Part shown: positions 1 through 7,530 of the stretch, piece by piece
Position numbering within the stretch: the stretch's first letter is position 1
Layout of the letters: each line of letters opens with the position of its first letter
Assembly (NCBI GenBank): GCA_964644555.1
Contig: CAZXWI010000018.1
Location: forward strand, 1 to 21,605
Length of the DNA stretch: 21,605 nucleotides
Source: RUG14186 sp964644555
GTDB taxonomy: Bacteria; Bacillota; Clostridia; Eubacteriales; Anaerofustaceae
Direction: 5' to 3'
Made by a program: the position numbers and the translations under genes
Notes under the pieces: generated by a model
What the model was told of the DNA's origin: nothing
What the model saw: only the letters and a program-made list of their open reading frames with translations
Database searches by the model: none

Positions 1-5
1 AATTG

Positions 6-11
6 TATAAT
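6..11 (+). promoter_or_regulatory. Possible -10 box (TATAAT) at the window edge
   Basis: A perfect TATAAT lies at 6-11. The matching -35 region would be outside the window, so this is only half a promoter. It would start a transcript near position 18, just before the structured stretch at 34-129. AT-rich sequence makes chance matches common. Confidence 0.25.
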
Positions 12-33
12 TTGGAGTAAGACTTTGTAATTT

Positions 34-129
34 AGGTAGTAAAATTGATAAAAGTGCGTGGAGAACTGGTCACGATGAATTAATTTTTGTGGTTTTAGAG
101 TGAATTTTACTATCTCGGGACCAGTTCTC
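34..129 (+). other. Two interlocking inverted repeats upstream of glmU (candidate structured RNA)
   Basis: Helix A pairs 34-46 (AGGTAGTAAAATT) with 103-115 (AATTTTACTATCT): 13 pairs, one of them G-U. Helix B pairs 61-71 (GAGAACTGGTC) with 119-129 (GACCAGTTCTC): 11 perfect pairs. The order A, B, A', B' means the helices cross, so they either form a pseudoknot or exclude each other. No T-run follows helix B, so it is not a standard terminator. No convincing ORF covers the stretch. It could be a leader RNA, a small RNA, the 3' end of a gene outside the window, or a DNA site. Confidence 0.4.
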
Positions 130-221
130 AATATTACTTAATATTTTACCTCTTATCGAATCTCCCCTCATTATTTCTTTAATTTTGTACTAATACATCT
201 GTAAATATCTTTTATTTCGTG

Positions 222-227
222 TATAAT
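222..227 (+). promoter_or_regulatory. Likely -10 box of the glmU operon
   Basis: A perfect TATAAT at 222-227 would start transcription near 234, leaving a leader of about 44 nt before the glmU start at 278. No good -35 hexamer is visible 16-18 nt upstream (about CTGTAA at 199-204), so the promoter is weak or needs an activator. Confidence 0.4.
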
Positions 228-277
228 ATACTTAGATGCGTATGCATACTGCTACTACTAAACAAAGAGGTACTCTC

Positions 278-1639
278 ATGAGTGTTAAAGCTATAATTCT
301 CGCAGGCGGCAAAGGCACCCGAATGAAGTCAGATATGCCGAAAGTCTTAAATACCATCTGCGGTTATTCATTGATAAATCATGTAATTCTTAATGCAAGA
401 TCTGCCGGCATACAGGATATCGCCGTGGTTACCGGCTACAGAAGCGACTCCGTCAGAGCCAATACTCTCTCCGGAGTTGAATTCTTCCTCCAGCCTCAGC
501 AGCTCGGTACTGCTCATGCAGTCAACTGCGCCCGTGAATTTTTCACCGATGAAGACCTGGTCCTCGTGCTTTGCGGTGATGCCCCATTAGTCGATTCCAT
601 GACCATAAGACAGCTCATCGACTATTCCGAAAAAACCGATTGCGCCCTTTGCGTTCTCACTGCCGAACTCAGCGAGCCTGCCAACTACGGCAGAATCCTT
701 CGTTCTCACAGCGGCGAGCTTTTAAGAATCATCGAACGCAGAGATGCCACCGAAGAAGAAATAAATATCCGCGAAATCAATTCGGGCAGTATTCTCTTTA
801 AGGGTTCAGCTCTTAATCATGCACTCGATGTAATTATGAATCGCGAAACCTCAAATGCGCAAAACGAATACTACTTAACCGACAGTGTCGAAATCCTCAA
901 ATCGCAAAATGCCAAAACCATGGCTTTCAAAGCTTCAAACCCGAATGTGGTTTTAGGCGCAAATGACCGCTATGAACTCTACCTTTGCGAGAGAGCAATG
1001 CGCCAAATGATAAATAAAACCCATATGCTCGAAGGTGTCAGAATAATCGATTCCGAAAACACCTACATCGACAGACAAGTTAAAATACAAAACGGCACTC
1101 TCATCTATCCCAACTGCATCATAGAGGGGGCAAGCGAAATAGGCGAGGGTAATGTAATATATTCTTCTCGTATAGAAAATTCCAAAATAGGCTGTGGTAA
1201 CATAATAGATAATTCCGTTATCGAATCATGTGTTATCGGCAATGCCAACAACATAGGCCCTTTCACCCATCTCAGAAAGGATACCGTATTATCTAACCAT
1301 ACAAAAGTAGGAAGTTTTTCCGAAACAAAAAACACCAAACTCGGTGAGGGCAGCAAAATCCCGCATTTATCATATGTTGGAGATGCCGTTGTCGGCGATA
1401 GAGTCAATTTCGGATGCGGTTGTGTAACCGCAAATTACGACGGAATGTCAAAACACATGACATATGTGGGAGATGATGCTTTCATAGGTTGCAATGTCAA
1501 CTTGGTTGCACCCATCAATGTAGGCAATAACACATTTATTGCAGCAGGCTCAACAGTTAGTCGCGATATAAGCGATGACACTTTTATTATAGAAAGAAGT
1601 AAACAAAGAGAGCACGAAGTAAAAAAATTTAAAAAGTAG
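278..1639 (+). CDS. glmU: Bifunctional GlmU: GlcN-1-P acetyltransferase / UDP-GlcNAc pyrophosphorylase
   Basis: This cytoplasmic enzyme acetylates glucosamine-1-phosphate and joins the product to UTP, giving UDP-GlcNAc for peptidoglycan. The N-terminal nucleotidyltransferase domain shows LAGGKGTRMKSDMPKVL (residues 8-24), GTAHAV, CGDAPL and NEYYLTD. The C-terminal left-handed beta-helix contains HLR, ETK, HLSYVGD, ANYDG and a LVAP stretch, matching the acetyltransferase site. ATG 278 was chosen because AAGAGG (265-270) lies 7 nt upstream; in-frame ATGs at 236 and 242 lack a site and sit next to the predicted transcription start. The length of 453 aa is normal for the family. The acetyltransferase loop reads GCGCVTANYDG where many family members have GAGTITCNYDG, a mild divergence. 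First gene of the operon; prs follows after 8 nt. Confidence 0.96.
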   Translation: MSVKAIILAGGKGTRMKSDMPKVLNTICGYSLINHVILNARSAGIQDIAVVTGYRSDSVRANTLSGVEFFLQPQQLGTAHAVNCAREFFTDEDLVLVLCGDAPLVDSMTIRQLIDYSEKTDCALCVLTAELSEPANYGRILRSHSGELLRIIERRDATEEEINIREINSGSILFKGSALNHALDVIMNRETSNAQNEYYLTDSVEILKSQNAKTMAFKASNPNVVLGANDRYELYLCERAMRQMINKTHMLEGVRIIDSENTYIDRQVKIQNGTLIYPNCIIEGASEIGEGNVIYSSRIENSKIGCGNIIDNSVIESCVIGNANNIGPFTHLRKDTVLSNHTKVGSFSETKNTKLGEGSKIPHLSYVGDAVVGDRVNFGCGCVTANYDGMSKHMTYVGDDAFIGCNVNLVAPINVGNNTFIAAGSTVSRDISDDTFIIERSKQREHEVKKFKK

Positions 1640-1647
1640 GCGGTAAC

Positions 1648-2610
1648 ATGGACGGAAATTATTCAAACATTGTACTCATCGGTGGTTCGGCGAACCCCGA
1701 ACTCAACAGACAGATCTCTGAAGCATTGAACATCCCTCTTTGCGAAACAGAAGTTAAGCATTTTGCAGACGGCGAGATCTATGTCAGAATCATGGAAACG
1801 GTCAGAGGCAAGGATGCATTCATTATCCAGCCAACATGCGGACCTGTAAATGAAAACCTTATGGAACTTCTCATCACAATCGATGCACTCAAAAGAGCAT
1901 CTGCAGGCAGAATCAATGCCATAGTTCCTTACTACGGCTATTCTCGTCAAGACAGAAAAGACCGTGCAAGAGTTCCCATCACGGCAAAACTCGTTGCAGA
2001 CCTCTTAACCGAAGCAGGTGCAGACAGAGTTGTATCTGTAGATCTTCATGCAGACCAGATCCAAGGTTTCTTTGATATTCCCATGGATAGACTCAAGGCA
2101 ATGCCCCTCATTGCAGACTATATCTTAACTCACGACTTCGATATGGACAATCTTATCGTTGTTGCTCCCGATGTAGGATCGGTTAAGCGCTCAAGAGAGC
2201 TTGCCGAAAGAATCGGTGTTCCTCTTGCCATTATCGACAAGCGCCGCCCTCAGCAGAATGTTGCCGAGGTTATGAGCGTTATCGGTGAAGTAAACGGAAA
2301 AGATGTTATTATGATGGACGACATCATCGACACGGCAGGCACTATCGTAGGCGCTGCAGAAGCACTTAAAAATCTCGGTGCAAATAAAATATATATTTCA
2401 TGCACTCATCCGCTTTTGTCGGGTCCCGCAAGAGAGCGTCTTATGAATGCACCCATTGAAAAGCTCGTTGTAACCAACACAGTACCTATCAGCGAAGAAA
2501 AAATGTTTGATAAGGTCGTTGTAGTTTCCATAGCAAATATGCTTGCCGAAACCATTGACCATATCCACAAAGGTACGAGCATCAGCGTAATTTTTGATGA
2601 TAAATGCTAA
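1648..2610 (+). CDS. prs: Ribose-phosphate pyrophosphokinase (PRPP synthetase)
   Basis: Transfers pyrophosphate from ATP to ribose-5-phosphate, making PRPP for nucleotide, histidine, tryptophan and NAD synthesis. The 320-residue length is typical of class I enzymes. Visible motifs are FADGEIYVR, the flexible loop PYYGYSRQDRKDRARVPI, the metal/ribose region DLHADQIQGFFD, DKRRP, and the PRPP-binding signature DDIIDTAGT (residues 224-232). glmU followed directly by prs is a common Bacillota arrangement. The next two genes encode transketolase, which supplies ribose-5-phosphate, so supply and use of the substrate are co-transcribed here. Confidence 0.97.
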   Translation: MDGNYSNIVLIGGSANPELNRQISEALNIPLCETEVKHFADGEIYVRIMETVRGKDAFIIQPTCGPVNENLMELLITIDALKRASAGRINAIVPYYGYSRQDRKDRARVPITAKLVADLLTEAGADRVVSVDLHADQIQGFFDIPMDRLKAMPLIADYILTHDFDMDNLIVVAPDVGSVKRSRELAERIGVPLAIIDKRRPQQNVAEVMSVIGEVNGKDVIMMDDIIDTAGTIVGAAEALKNLGANKIYISCTHPLLSGPARERLMNAPIEKLVVTNTVPISEEKMFDKVVVVSIANMLAETIDHIHKGTSISVIFDDKC

Positions 2611-2619
2611 GAGGTAAAA

Positions 2620-3441
2620 ATGAATAATTCCGATATCGATAAATTAAAAAATATTGCCACCAAGATGCGAGTTGATATCATCAACGAAGTATCTTCGGCA
2701 AAAAGCGGCCATCCGGGAGGAAGTCTGTCGGCGGTTGAAATCGTTGCACTTTTGTATTTTGATGTAATGAATATCCCCTCTTTTGACGATGAAAACAGAG
2801 ACCGTTTCGTCTTAAGCAAAGGACACGCTTCTCCCGTATTATACGCAGCACTTTGCGAAAAAGGAGTATTCCCTCACGAAGAACTCCTCACTTTCCGTAA
2901 AGTAGGCACAAGACTCCAAGGCCACCCCGATATGAAAAAGCTTCCCGGAGTCGACATGACAACGGGTTCACTTGGTCTTGGCATTTCCGCAGCAGTAGGT
3001 ATGGCACTTGCCGGCAAAACAGATAATCGCCCCTACAGAGTATATGCTCTTTTGGGCGATGGCGAAATGCAGGAAGGCAGTGTGTGGGAGGCTCTTATGG
3101 CTGCCGCTCACTACAAGCTCGATAATCTCACTGTTTTTATTGATAACAACAATCTTCAAATCGACGGTCAAGTATCCGAGGTAATGAACATATACCCTAT
3201 CGAAGAAAAGATGCGTGCATTCGGGCTTAATGCCATCACCGTTGAGGACGGCAATGACTTCGCCCTTTTGAAAGAAGCCACCGATAAAGCACTTTCTCAT
3301 AAAGGTTCACCCACTGTAATTATTGCCAAAACCGTAAAAGGCAAGGGTGTTTCATTTATGGAAAATCAAGCTTCGTGGCATGGCACAGCTCCCAATCAAG
3401 AACAGACAGAGCAAGCGCTCAAAGAATTAACGGAGGCATAA
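2620..3441 (+). CDS. Transketolase, N-terminal (TPP-binding) subunit
   Basis: First half of a two-gene transketolase (273 aa), an arrangement common in Clostridia and archaea. Transketolase moves two-carbon ketol units between sugar phosphates in the non-oxidative pentose phosphate pathway, using thiamine pyrophosphate. The sequence shows SGHPGGSLS near residue 30, SKGHASP, GSLGLGIS and the TPP/magnesium motif starting GDGEMQEGS at about residue 146 and ending in DNNNLQIDG. AGAGG ahead of ATG 2620 serves as ribosome binding site. The second subunit starts 2 nt after this stop, consistent with coupled translation of a 1:1 complex. This is a normal split gene and not a frameshift: both parts have full domain ends and separate ribosome binding sites. 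Confidence 0.94.
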   Translation: MNNSDIDKLKNIATKMRVDIINEVSSAKSGHPGGSLSAVEIVALLYFDVMNIPSFDDENRDRFVLSKGHASPVLYAALCEKGVFPHEELLTFRKVGTRLQGHPDMKKLPGVDMTTGSLGLGISAAVGMALAGKTDNRPYRVYALLGDGEMQEGSVWEALMAAAHYKLDNLTVFIDNNNLQIDGQVSEVMNIYPIEEKMRAFGLNAITVEDGNDFALLKEATDKALSHKGSPTVIIAKTVKGKGVSFMENQASWHGTAPNQEQTEQALKELTEA

Positions 3442-3443
3442 CT

Positions 3444-4376
3444 ATGGCTGAAAAAATAGCAACAAGAGATGCATATGCCGAAGCCTTAGTTGCTCTCGGT
3501 GAAAAGAACAAAGATATTGTGGTATTCGATGCCGACTTATCGGGCGCTACCAAAACCAATGCGTTTAAAAAGACATTTCCCGAAAGGCATTTTAATGCAG
3601 GCATTGCCGAAACCAATATGACCGGCATGGCAGCGGGTATGGCAACCTGCGGCAAAATTCCGTTTATTTCAACCTTTGCCGTTTTCGGTACAGGCAGAAA
3701 CTATGATGCCATAAGAAGCTGCATATGCTACCCCAAGCTCAATGTAAAACTTGCACTTACCCATGCAGGCCTTACTGTAGGCGAAGACGGAGCAACTCAC
3801 CAAATGTTTGAAGACATCGCTCTAATGAACGCTCTTCCAAATATGACGGTGTTCGTTCCCGCTGATGCAACGGAAGCAAAACAAGCGGTATTTGCTTCTT
3901 CCGAAATAAAAGGACCTGTCTATATCAGACTTGGTCGTTCCAAGGTAGATGTTATTTATGACGAAACCTATAAATTTACTCCCGGCAAAGCCCATGTAAT
4001 AAAAGAAGGCAGTGATGTAACCATATTTGCCTGCGGCATAATGGTAGCCAAAGCACTCGAAGCTTCCGAGATCCTTGCAAAAGAAGGTATTTCAGCATCG
4101 GTAGTAAATGTCAGCACAATCAAACCATTGGACAAAGAAACCGTAGTAAAATATGCCCAAGGCAGAAAAGCTGTTGTTACCGCCGAAGAACATTCCATAA
4201 TCGGTGGGCTTAACAGCGTTATATGCAGTGCATTATCTTCCGAAGGAGTAGGAGTTAAAGTCGGTGCTGTTGCCATGATGGATACTTTCGGTGAAAGTGG
4301 TCCTGCCGAAGAGCTTTTGGAAAAATATTCGCTCACTGCCGAGGAAATAGTTGAAAAAGTAAAAGAAACTTTATAA
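3444..4376 (+). CDS. Transketolase, C-terminal subunit
   Basis: Second half of the split transketolase (310 aa), carrying the pyrimidine-binding and C-terminal domains. The TPP-activating glutamate is seen in GIAETNM (E56), and GLTVGEDGATHQ supplies phosphate-binding residues. ATG 3444 was chosen because GGAGG (3432-3436) lies just upstream and the protein then begins MAEKIATRDAY, as usual for the family; an upstream in-frame ATG at 3375 would run through the end of the first subunit. The active enzyme needs both halves, with the cofactor at their interface. A DXS- or pyruvate-dehydrogenase-like role is less likely because the paired N-half is clearly transketolase. Confidence 0.93.
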   Translation: MAEKIATRDAYAEALVALGEKNKDIVVFDADLSGATKTNAFKKTFPERHFNAGIAETNMTGMAAGMATCGKIPFISTFAVFGTGRNYDAIRSCICYPKLNVKLALTHAGLTVGEDGATHQMFEDIALMNALPNMTVFVPADATEAKQAVFASSEIKGPVYIRLGRSKVDVIYDETYKFTPGKAHVIKEGSDVTIFACGIMVAKALEASEILAKEGISASVVNVSTIKPLDKETVVKYAQGRKAVVTAEEHSIIGGLNSVICSALSSEGVGVKVGAVAMMDTFGESGPAEELLEKYSLTAEEIVEKVKETL

Positions 4377-4391
4377 TATAAAGGAAAAACA

Positions 4392-5285
4392 ATGATCTTT
4401 ACTGCTGATTGTATGTATTGCCTTATCAACAGACAATATAAAGACATAACACATATAAGTGATGTAAAGGCAAAATCAGAATTTATGCGTGAAGTCCTAG
4501 ACGTCATTCATAATGCACCAACGGGAGTCAGCGCTCCCGTTGTTTTTGCTCAAATATCGAGAATACACGAAAAGTATTTCGGTAAAGTGTACGATTTTGC
4601 CTATGAAAAAAAGAAATATAACGATCTCATGCTCTTAATTGAGGACAAATTGCGTATCAGGGTAAAAGAAGAGCCCGACTCTCTTTTGTATGCACTCAAA
4701 CTCTCACGAGCCGGCAACTATATCGACTTCGGTGCGCTTAGCGAAGTTGACGATGATAAGCTTTTCTCCCTCATAGAAAACTGCGCTGCCACCCCGATTG
4801 ACGAAGTTGAATACCTTAGCTTTACAAAGAGTTTGCAATCTTCTCAAACTTTGGTATTTCTAACGGATAATTGCGGAGAGGTGGTTTGCGACAAAATCCT
4901 TATCGACACCATAAAAGAATTATACCCCCATGTGCAAATCAGGGTCATAGTCAGGGGTGAAGCGGCTCTTAACGATGTAACCATCGATGATGCACTCTAT
5001 GTTGGGCTTGATAAAATAGCCGAAATATATTCAAATGGTACCAACATCGCAGGTACTTCGCTTAACGATGTTCCCTCCGATATAAGAGAAATGATAGAAA
5101 GTGCCGATATGGTCATATCAAAAGGTCAGGCGAATTTTGAAACTCTTTGCGGCTGCGGATTGAATATATTTTACATACTCCTTTGCAAATGCGACCTATA
5201 TGCGAAAATATTCGATATGCAAAAGTTTGAGGGTATTTTCATAAACGACAAAAATATAATTATAAAAGAAGAATATGCGGAATAA
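4392..5285 (+). CDS. DUF89 / ARMT1-like metal-dependent phosphatase family protein
   Basis: 297 aa. The N-terminus carries CMYC (C7, C10), the cysteine pair found in the prokaryotic AF1104-like branch of DUF89. The core has TDNCGEVVCDK (D159, N160), matching the family's aspartate-asparagine metal site, and SKGQANFETL (about 243-252), another conserved block. Characterised DUF89 proteins are metal-dependent phosphatases on sugar phosphates or phosphopantetheine derivatives, thought to remove damaged metabolites. The exact substrate cannot be read from sequence. It sits 15 nt after transketolase, in an operon that makes pentose phosphates and PRPP, so a phosphopentose-type substrate is a reasonable inference. 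No signal peptide is seen, so it is probably cytoplasmic. Confidence 0.8.
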   Translation: MIFTADCMYCLINRQYKDITHISDVKAKSEFMREVLDVIHNAPTGVSAPVVFAQISRIHEKYFGKVYDFAYEKKKYNDLMLLIEDKLRIRVKEEPDSLLYALKLSRAGNYIDFGALSEVDDDKLFSLIENCAATPIDEVEYLSFTKSLQSSQTLVFLTDNCGEVVCDKILIDTIKELYPHVQIRVIVRGEAALNDVTIDDALYVGLDKIAEIYSNGTNIAGTSLNDVPSDIREMIESADMVISKGQANFETLCGCGLNIFYILLCKCDLYAKIFDMQKFEGIFINDKNIIIKEEYAE

Positions 5286-5291
5286 CACAAT

Positions 5292-5996
5292 ATGTTTAAT
5301 TTGGATATACGACTAAGTAAAGTTTGCGAAATCATACCCCCCTGCCACACTTTGGCAGATATCGGCTCTGACCACGGATACCTCCCCGTGTATCTTTTAA
5401 AGTGCGGCAAAATATCGAATGCAATTATTACCGATATGAACAAAGGCCCTTTGGCAAATGCCGAAAAAACCGCTTTAAAATATAATCTAAGCGATAAATG
5501 CGAATTTATTCTCGGTGATGGGCTTACTCCTCTTTCGGGCAAAAACTTCGATGCCGTATCCATTTGCGGAATGGGAGGCGAGCTGATTGCGCAAATATTA
5601 AAAGATAACGAGCCGATTGCCCGAAAATCACCGCTTATTCTTCAGCCTATGAACAACAGCGCATATCTGAGAAAGTATTTATACAAAAACGGCTACAGGA
5701 TATTTGCCGAAGCTATAGTCAAAGACGAATACCATTTTTATCAAATGTTCGGTGCCAAATATTGCGAAGAAGAATTCGATGAATCAAATTTTGATACTGC
5801 CGATTACGAATTTGCACCGAGCTTAATCGAAGAAAAAGATCCAATCATGTTGGAGTATCTTTTCTACAAAGAAGAAGTCCGAACAAAAATATATAACAAT
5901 ATAAAAGATAACTCATCGGATAACACCGATTTGATAATAGAGTCCGAAAAAATATTAAATCAAATAAAAGAAAGGATTAAACGATATGATTCTTAA
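5292..5996 (+). CDS. trmK: tRNA (adenine(22)-N1)-methyltransferase TrmK
   Basis: Methylates N1 of adenine 22 in tRNA D-loops using S-adenosylmethionine. The 234-residue protein has the Rossmann-type SAM motif LADIGSDHGYLP (residues 21-32), an acidic residue after strand 2 (ITDMN, D49) and ICGMGGELI (93-96 is GMGG), which is characteristic of the TrmK/COG2384 family. The C-terminal third is a charged helical stretch, matching the coiled-coil domain of known TrmK proteins. It begins 6 nt after the DUF89 gene and overlaps the following Nif3-family gene by 11 nt; trmK followed by a Nif3/YqfO gene is a widespread Bacillota pair. Confidence 0.93.
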   Translation: MFNLDIRLSKVCEIIPPCHTLADIGSDHGYLPVYLLKCGKISNAIITDMNKGPLANAEKTALKYNLSDKCEFILGDGLTPLSGKNFDAVSICGMGGELIAQILKDNEPIARKSPLILQPMNNSAYLRKYLYKNGYRIFAEAIVKDEYHFYQMFGAKYCEEEFDESNFDTADYEFAPSLIEEKDPIMLEYLFYKEEVRTKIYNNIKDNSSDNTDLIIESEKILNQIKERIKRYDS

Positions 5997-6768
5997 AGAT
6001 GTGATTGCAGTAATGAACAAATATGCAGATGAAGCCACAGCCCTCGATTGGGACAACAGCGGTTTGCAAATAGGAGATGAAAATAATGATATAACTTCGG
6101 TTACCGTATGCCTTGATGTAACCCCGAAAGTAGTTGATGAAGCAATTTCCAATAAAAGCCAACTCATAGTTTCGCACCATCCTTTCTTCTTTTTCCCCAT
6201 AAAGAGTATAACGGACGATACCAAGGGTAGAATGATTAATAAATTGATAAAAAACAATATCAGCGTATATTCTTCTCATACCTGTTTTGATATGTCAACG
6301 CACGGAATCAATGCATTCGCCGCATTCCGACTCGGCATCAAAACCGACAGTTTCCTCGAAGAAAGCAGTTATGATGAGCTTGGCATAGGCGTATGCGGAA
6401 AACTGGACAATCCGACTGATTTTACATCACTATGTCAAAAGATAAAAAAGGTGTTTAAAGCAGACACCCTTAAAGTATCATCATTTTGTGATGATACTTA
6501 TCCCGTTAAAAGAGTAGCATTCTGCTCCGGCAGCGGAAGCGATTATATAAAAAGAGCCAAAGAGCTCGGTGCAGATGTTTATATCACCTCCGATGTATCA
6601 AACGGCAAATTTATAACATCTCAGGAGATTAATCTTCCCATAATCACACTCACGCATTTTGAAAGCGAGAAGTGCTTCATCAAAATAATGAGGGACATAC
6701 TCCTTAAAGAATGCCCGAATCTCACTATAATCGAATCAACTCAGGGTGATATGGAGAGGTATATTTAA
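5986..6768 (+). CDS. Nif3-like dinuclear metal centre protein (GTP cyclohydrolase I type 2 / YqfO family)
   Basis: 260 aa, the short Nif3 form without the inserted PII-like domain. Metal ligands expected for the family are visible: SHHP (H64, H65), SSHTCFD (H98, D102) and THFESE near the C-terminus (H224, E228). Family members form toroidal hexamers with two metals per subunit; their physiological role is unsettled despite the annotation GTP cyclohydrolase I type 2. The start overlaps the end of trmK by 11 nt, so translation is probably coupled. It is the last gene of the operon. No clear terminator is seen before the rnpB promoter at 6788, so read-through into rnpB is possible. Confidence 0.9.
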   Translation: MILKDVIAVMNKYADEATALDWDNSGLQIGDENNDITSVTVCLDVTPKVVDEAISNKSQLIVSHHPFFFFPIKSITDDTKGRMINKLIKNNISVYSSHTCFDMSTHGINAFAAFRLGIKTDSFLEESSYDELGIGVCGKLDNPTDFTSLCQKIKKVFKADTLKVSSFCDDTYPVKRVAFCSGSGSDYIKRAKELGADVYITSDVSNGKFITSQEINLPIITLTHFESEKCFIKIMRDILLKECPNLTIIESTQGDMERYI

Positions 6769-6787
6769 CGGTTTAATCAACTAAAGC

Positions 6788-6816
6788 TTGAAACCATACT
6801 CAAAATTTGGTAAAAT
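6788..6816 (+). promoter_or_regulatory. rnpB promoter
   Basis: TTGAAA at 6788-6793 and TAAAAT at 6811-6816 are separated by exactly 17 nt. The predicted start, 7-8 nt past the -10 box, coincides with the first base of the RNase P RNA P1 helix at 6824, which strongly supports the call. Confidence 0.8.
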
Positions 6817-6823
6817 AATTAAA

Positions 6824-7153
6824 TAAGCACACCGTTTGACCGCGCCGAATTTCGGTGAGGAAAGTCCGAGCTCCATAGGGCAGAATGCCTGATAACGTCA
6901 GGTGGAGGTAACTCCAAGGAAAGTGCAACAGAAAGGAAACCGCCGCAACTGCGGTAAGGGTGAAAGGGTGAGGTAAGAGCTCACAGGCAATCGGGTAACC
7001 GATTGGACGTGTAAACCCCATTCGGAGCAAGACTAAGAAAGGGCATAAAAATCGGCGGCCCGTCGAGCCCATGGTAAGTCGCTTGATGCTGCCGGTGACG
7101 GCACGCACAGATAGATGGTCATTAAAACAGAACTCGGCTTATGAGTGTGCTTA
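6824..7153 (+). ncRNA. rnpB: RNase P RNA, type A
   Basis: Catalytic RNA that cuts the 5' leader from pre-tRNAs. Conserved blocks are GAGGAAAGTCCGAGCTC near the 5' end, CATAGGGCAG, AGTGCAACAGAAAG, AAACCGCC, GGTAAGGGTGAAAGGGTG, GTAAACCCC, GGAGCAAGAC, AGATAGATG and ACAGAACTCGGCTTAT near the 3' end. The ends were set by a perfect 9-bp P1 helix: TAAGCACAC (6824-6832) with GTGTGCTTA (7145-7153). The TGGTAAG after the GAGCCC block would be the L15 element that binds the tRNA CCA end. The architecture is type A, as in most Clostridia, unlike the type B of Bacillus. About 330 nt. Confidence 0.96.
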
Positions 7154-7168
7154 AACGATTAAAGCCAA

Positions 7169-7227
7169 GAATACAAAATTTCAAAGTTTACTTTGAAAAT
7201 TTTGTGATTCGTAGGCTTTATAGGCAA
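7169..7227 (+). repeat. 59-bp direct repeat, copy 1 (contains a hairpin)
   Basis: Nearly identical to 7340-7398; the only differences seen are two bases (TA versus CC at offsets 44-45). Each copy contains an imperfect palindrome running from GAATAC to GATTC, with an inner perfect stem TCAAAGT/ACTTTGA-type core and two single-base bulges. In this copy the hairpin is lengthened by AAAGCC (7161-7166) pairing with GGCTTT (7214-7219). Confidence 0.85.
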
Positions 7228-7280
7228 GAGAGTTTACGTATGAGCGAAACACAGTGTAGCGAATGAAAAACGAGCTTGCC

Positions 7281-7311
7281 TGTAATTAATAAACGAAGTT
7301 TGTTAATTACA
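7281..7311. repeat. Hairpin between the two 59-bp repeats
   Basis: TGTAATTAA (7281-7289) pairs with TTAATTACA (7303-7311), and AAAC (7291-7294) with GTTT (7298-7301), around a GAA loop and a single T/G mismatch. The result is a nearly perfect 31-nt palindrome. Confidence 0.75.
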
Positions 7312-7339
7312 ATCGTTTGAGAACTAACCCTGTTGGTAC

Positions 7340-7398
7340 GAATACAAAATTTCAAAGTTTACTTTGAAAATTTTGTGATTCGCCGGCTTTATAGGCAA
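7340..7398 (+). repeat. 59-bp direct repeat, copy 2
   Basis: Second copy of the repeat at 7169-7227, in the same orientation, 112 nt downstream of it. The hairpin core is identical. Here C7339 can pair with G7382, extending the stem by one pair, and the CC at 7383-7384 replaces TA of copy 1. Confidence 0.85.
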
Positions 7399-7418
7399 TA
7401 ACCAAGCAAATTTTCATT

Positions 7419-7443
7419 AACGGCAGACCGATATTTTGCCGTT
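7419..7443. repeat. Short hairpin AACGGCA/TGCCGTT
   Basis: A perfect 7-bp stem, 7419-7425 with 7437-7443, with an 11-nt loop. It is followed by TGAAATC, not a T-run, so it is a weak candidate for the rnpB-side terminator or part of the repeat element. Confidence 0.4.
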
Positions 7444-7477
7444 TGAAATCATATAAGTGTTGTAAGGTAAAATCAAA

Positions 7478-7496
7478 TTTTATCAATATGATAAAA
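7478..7496. promoter_or_regulatory. Operator-like palindrome upstream of nifJ
   Basis: TTTTATC (7478-7484), AATAT spacer, GATAAAA (7490-7496): a perfect 7-bp inverted repeat with a 5-nt centre. The overlapping GGTAAAATCAAATTTTATC is a second, imperfect palindrome. The size and position suit binding of a dimeric regulator controlling nifJ. The sequence does not match the usual Rex or Fnr consensus, so no regulator can be named, and AT-richness raises the chance of coincidence. Confidence 0.3.
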
Positions 7497-7530
7497 ACAT
7501 ACATTTTAATATATGAGAGAGGTAATTTAT

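Noticed and set aside
236..277. Longer GlmU starting at 236
   Set aside because: No ribosome site, it sits next to the predicted transcription start, and the conserved family N-terminus begins at 278.
2620..4376. Frameshifted transketolase
   Set aside because: The two parts have full domain ends, separate ribosome sites and a 2-nt gap. A two-gene transketolase is normal in this group.
3968..4507. 179-codon minus-strand open frame across the transketolase/DUF89 junction
   Set aside because: It overlaps two well-supported genes on the other strand, and its product is low-complexity and unlike known families.
6800..7108. 102-codon minus-strand open frame
   Set aside because: It covers RNase P RNA, whose conserved blocks and P1 helix explain the sequence.
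7153..7318. Insertion element with terminal inverted repeats AAACGATT/AATCGTTT
   Set aside because: The repeats are only 8 bp, no target-site duplication is seen and no transposase is present. It is kept only as a repeat-rich finding.
7154..7443. CRISPR array
   Set aside because: Only two copies of a palindromic 59-bp unit with a 112-nt gap, far from the regular short repeat/spacer pattern, and no cas genes.
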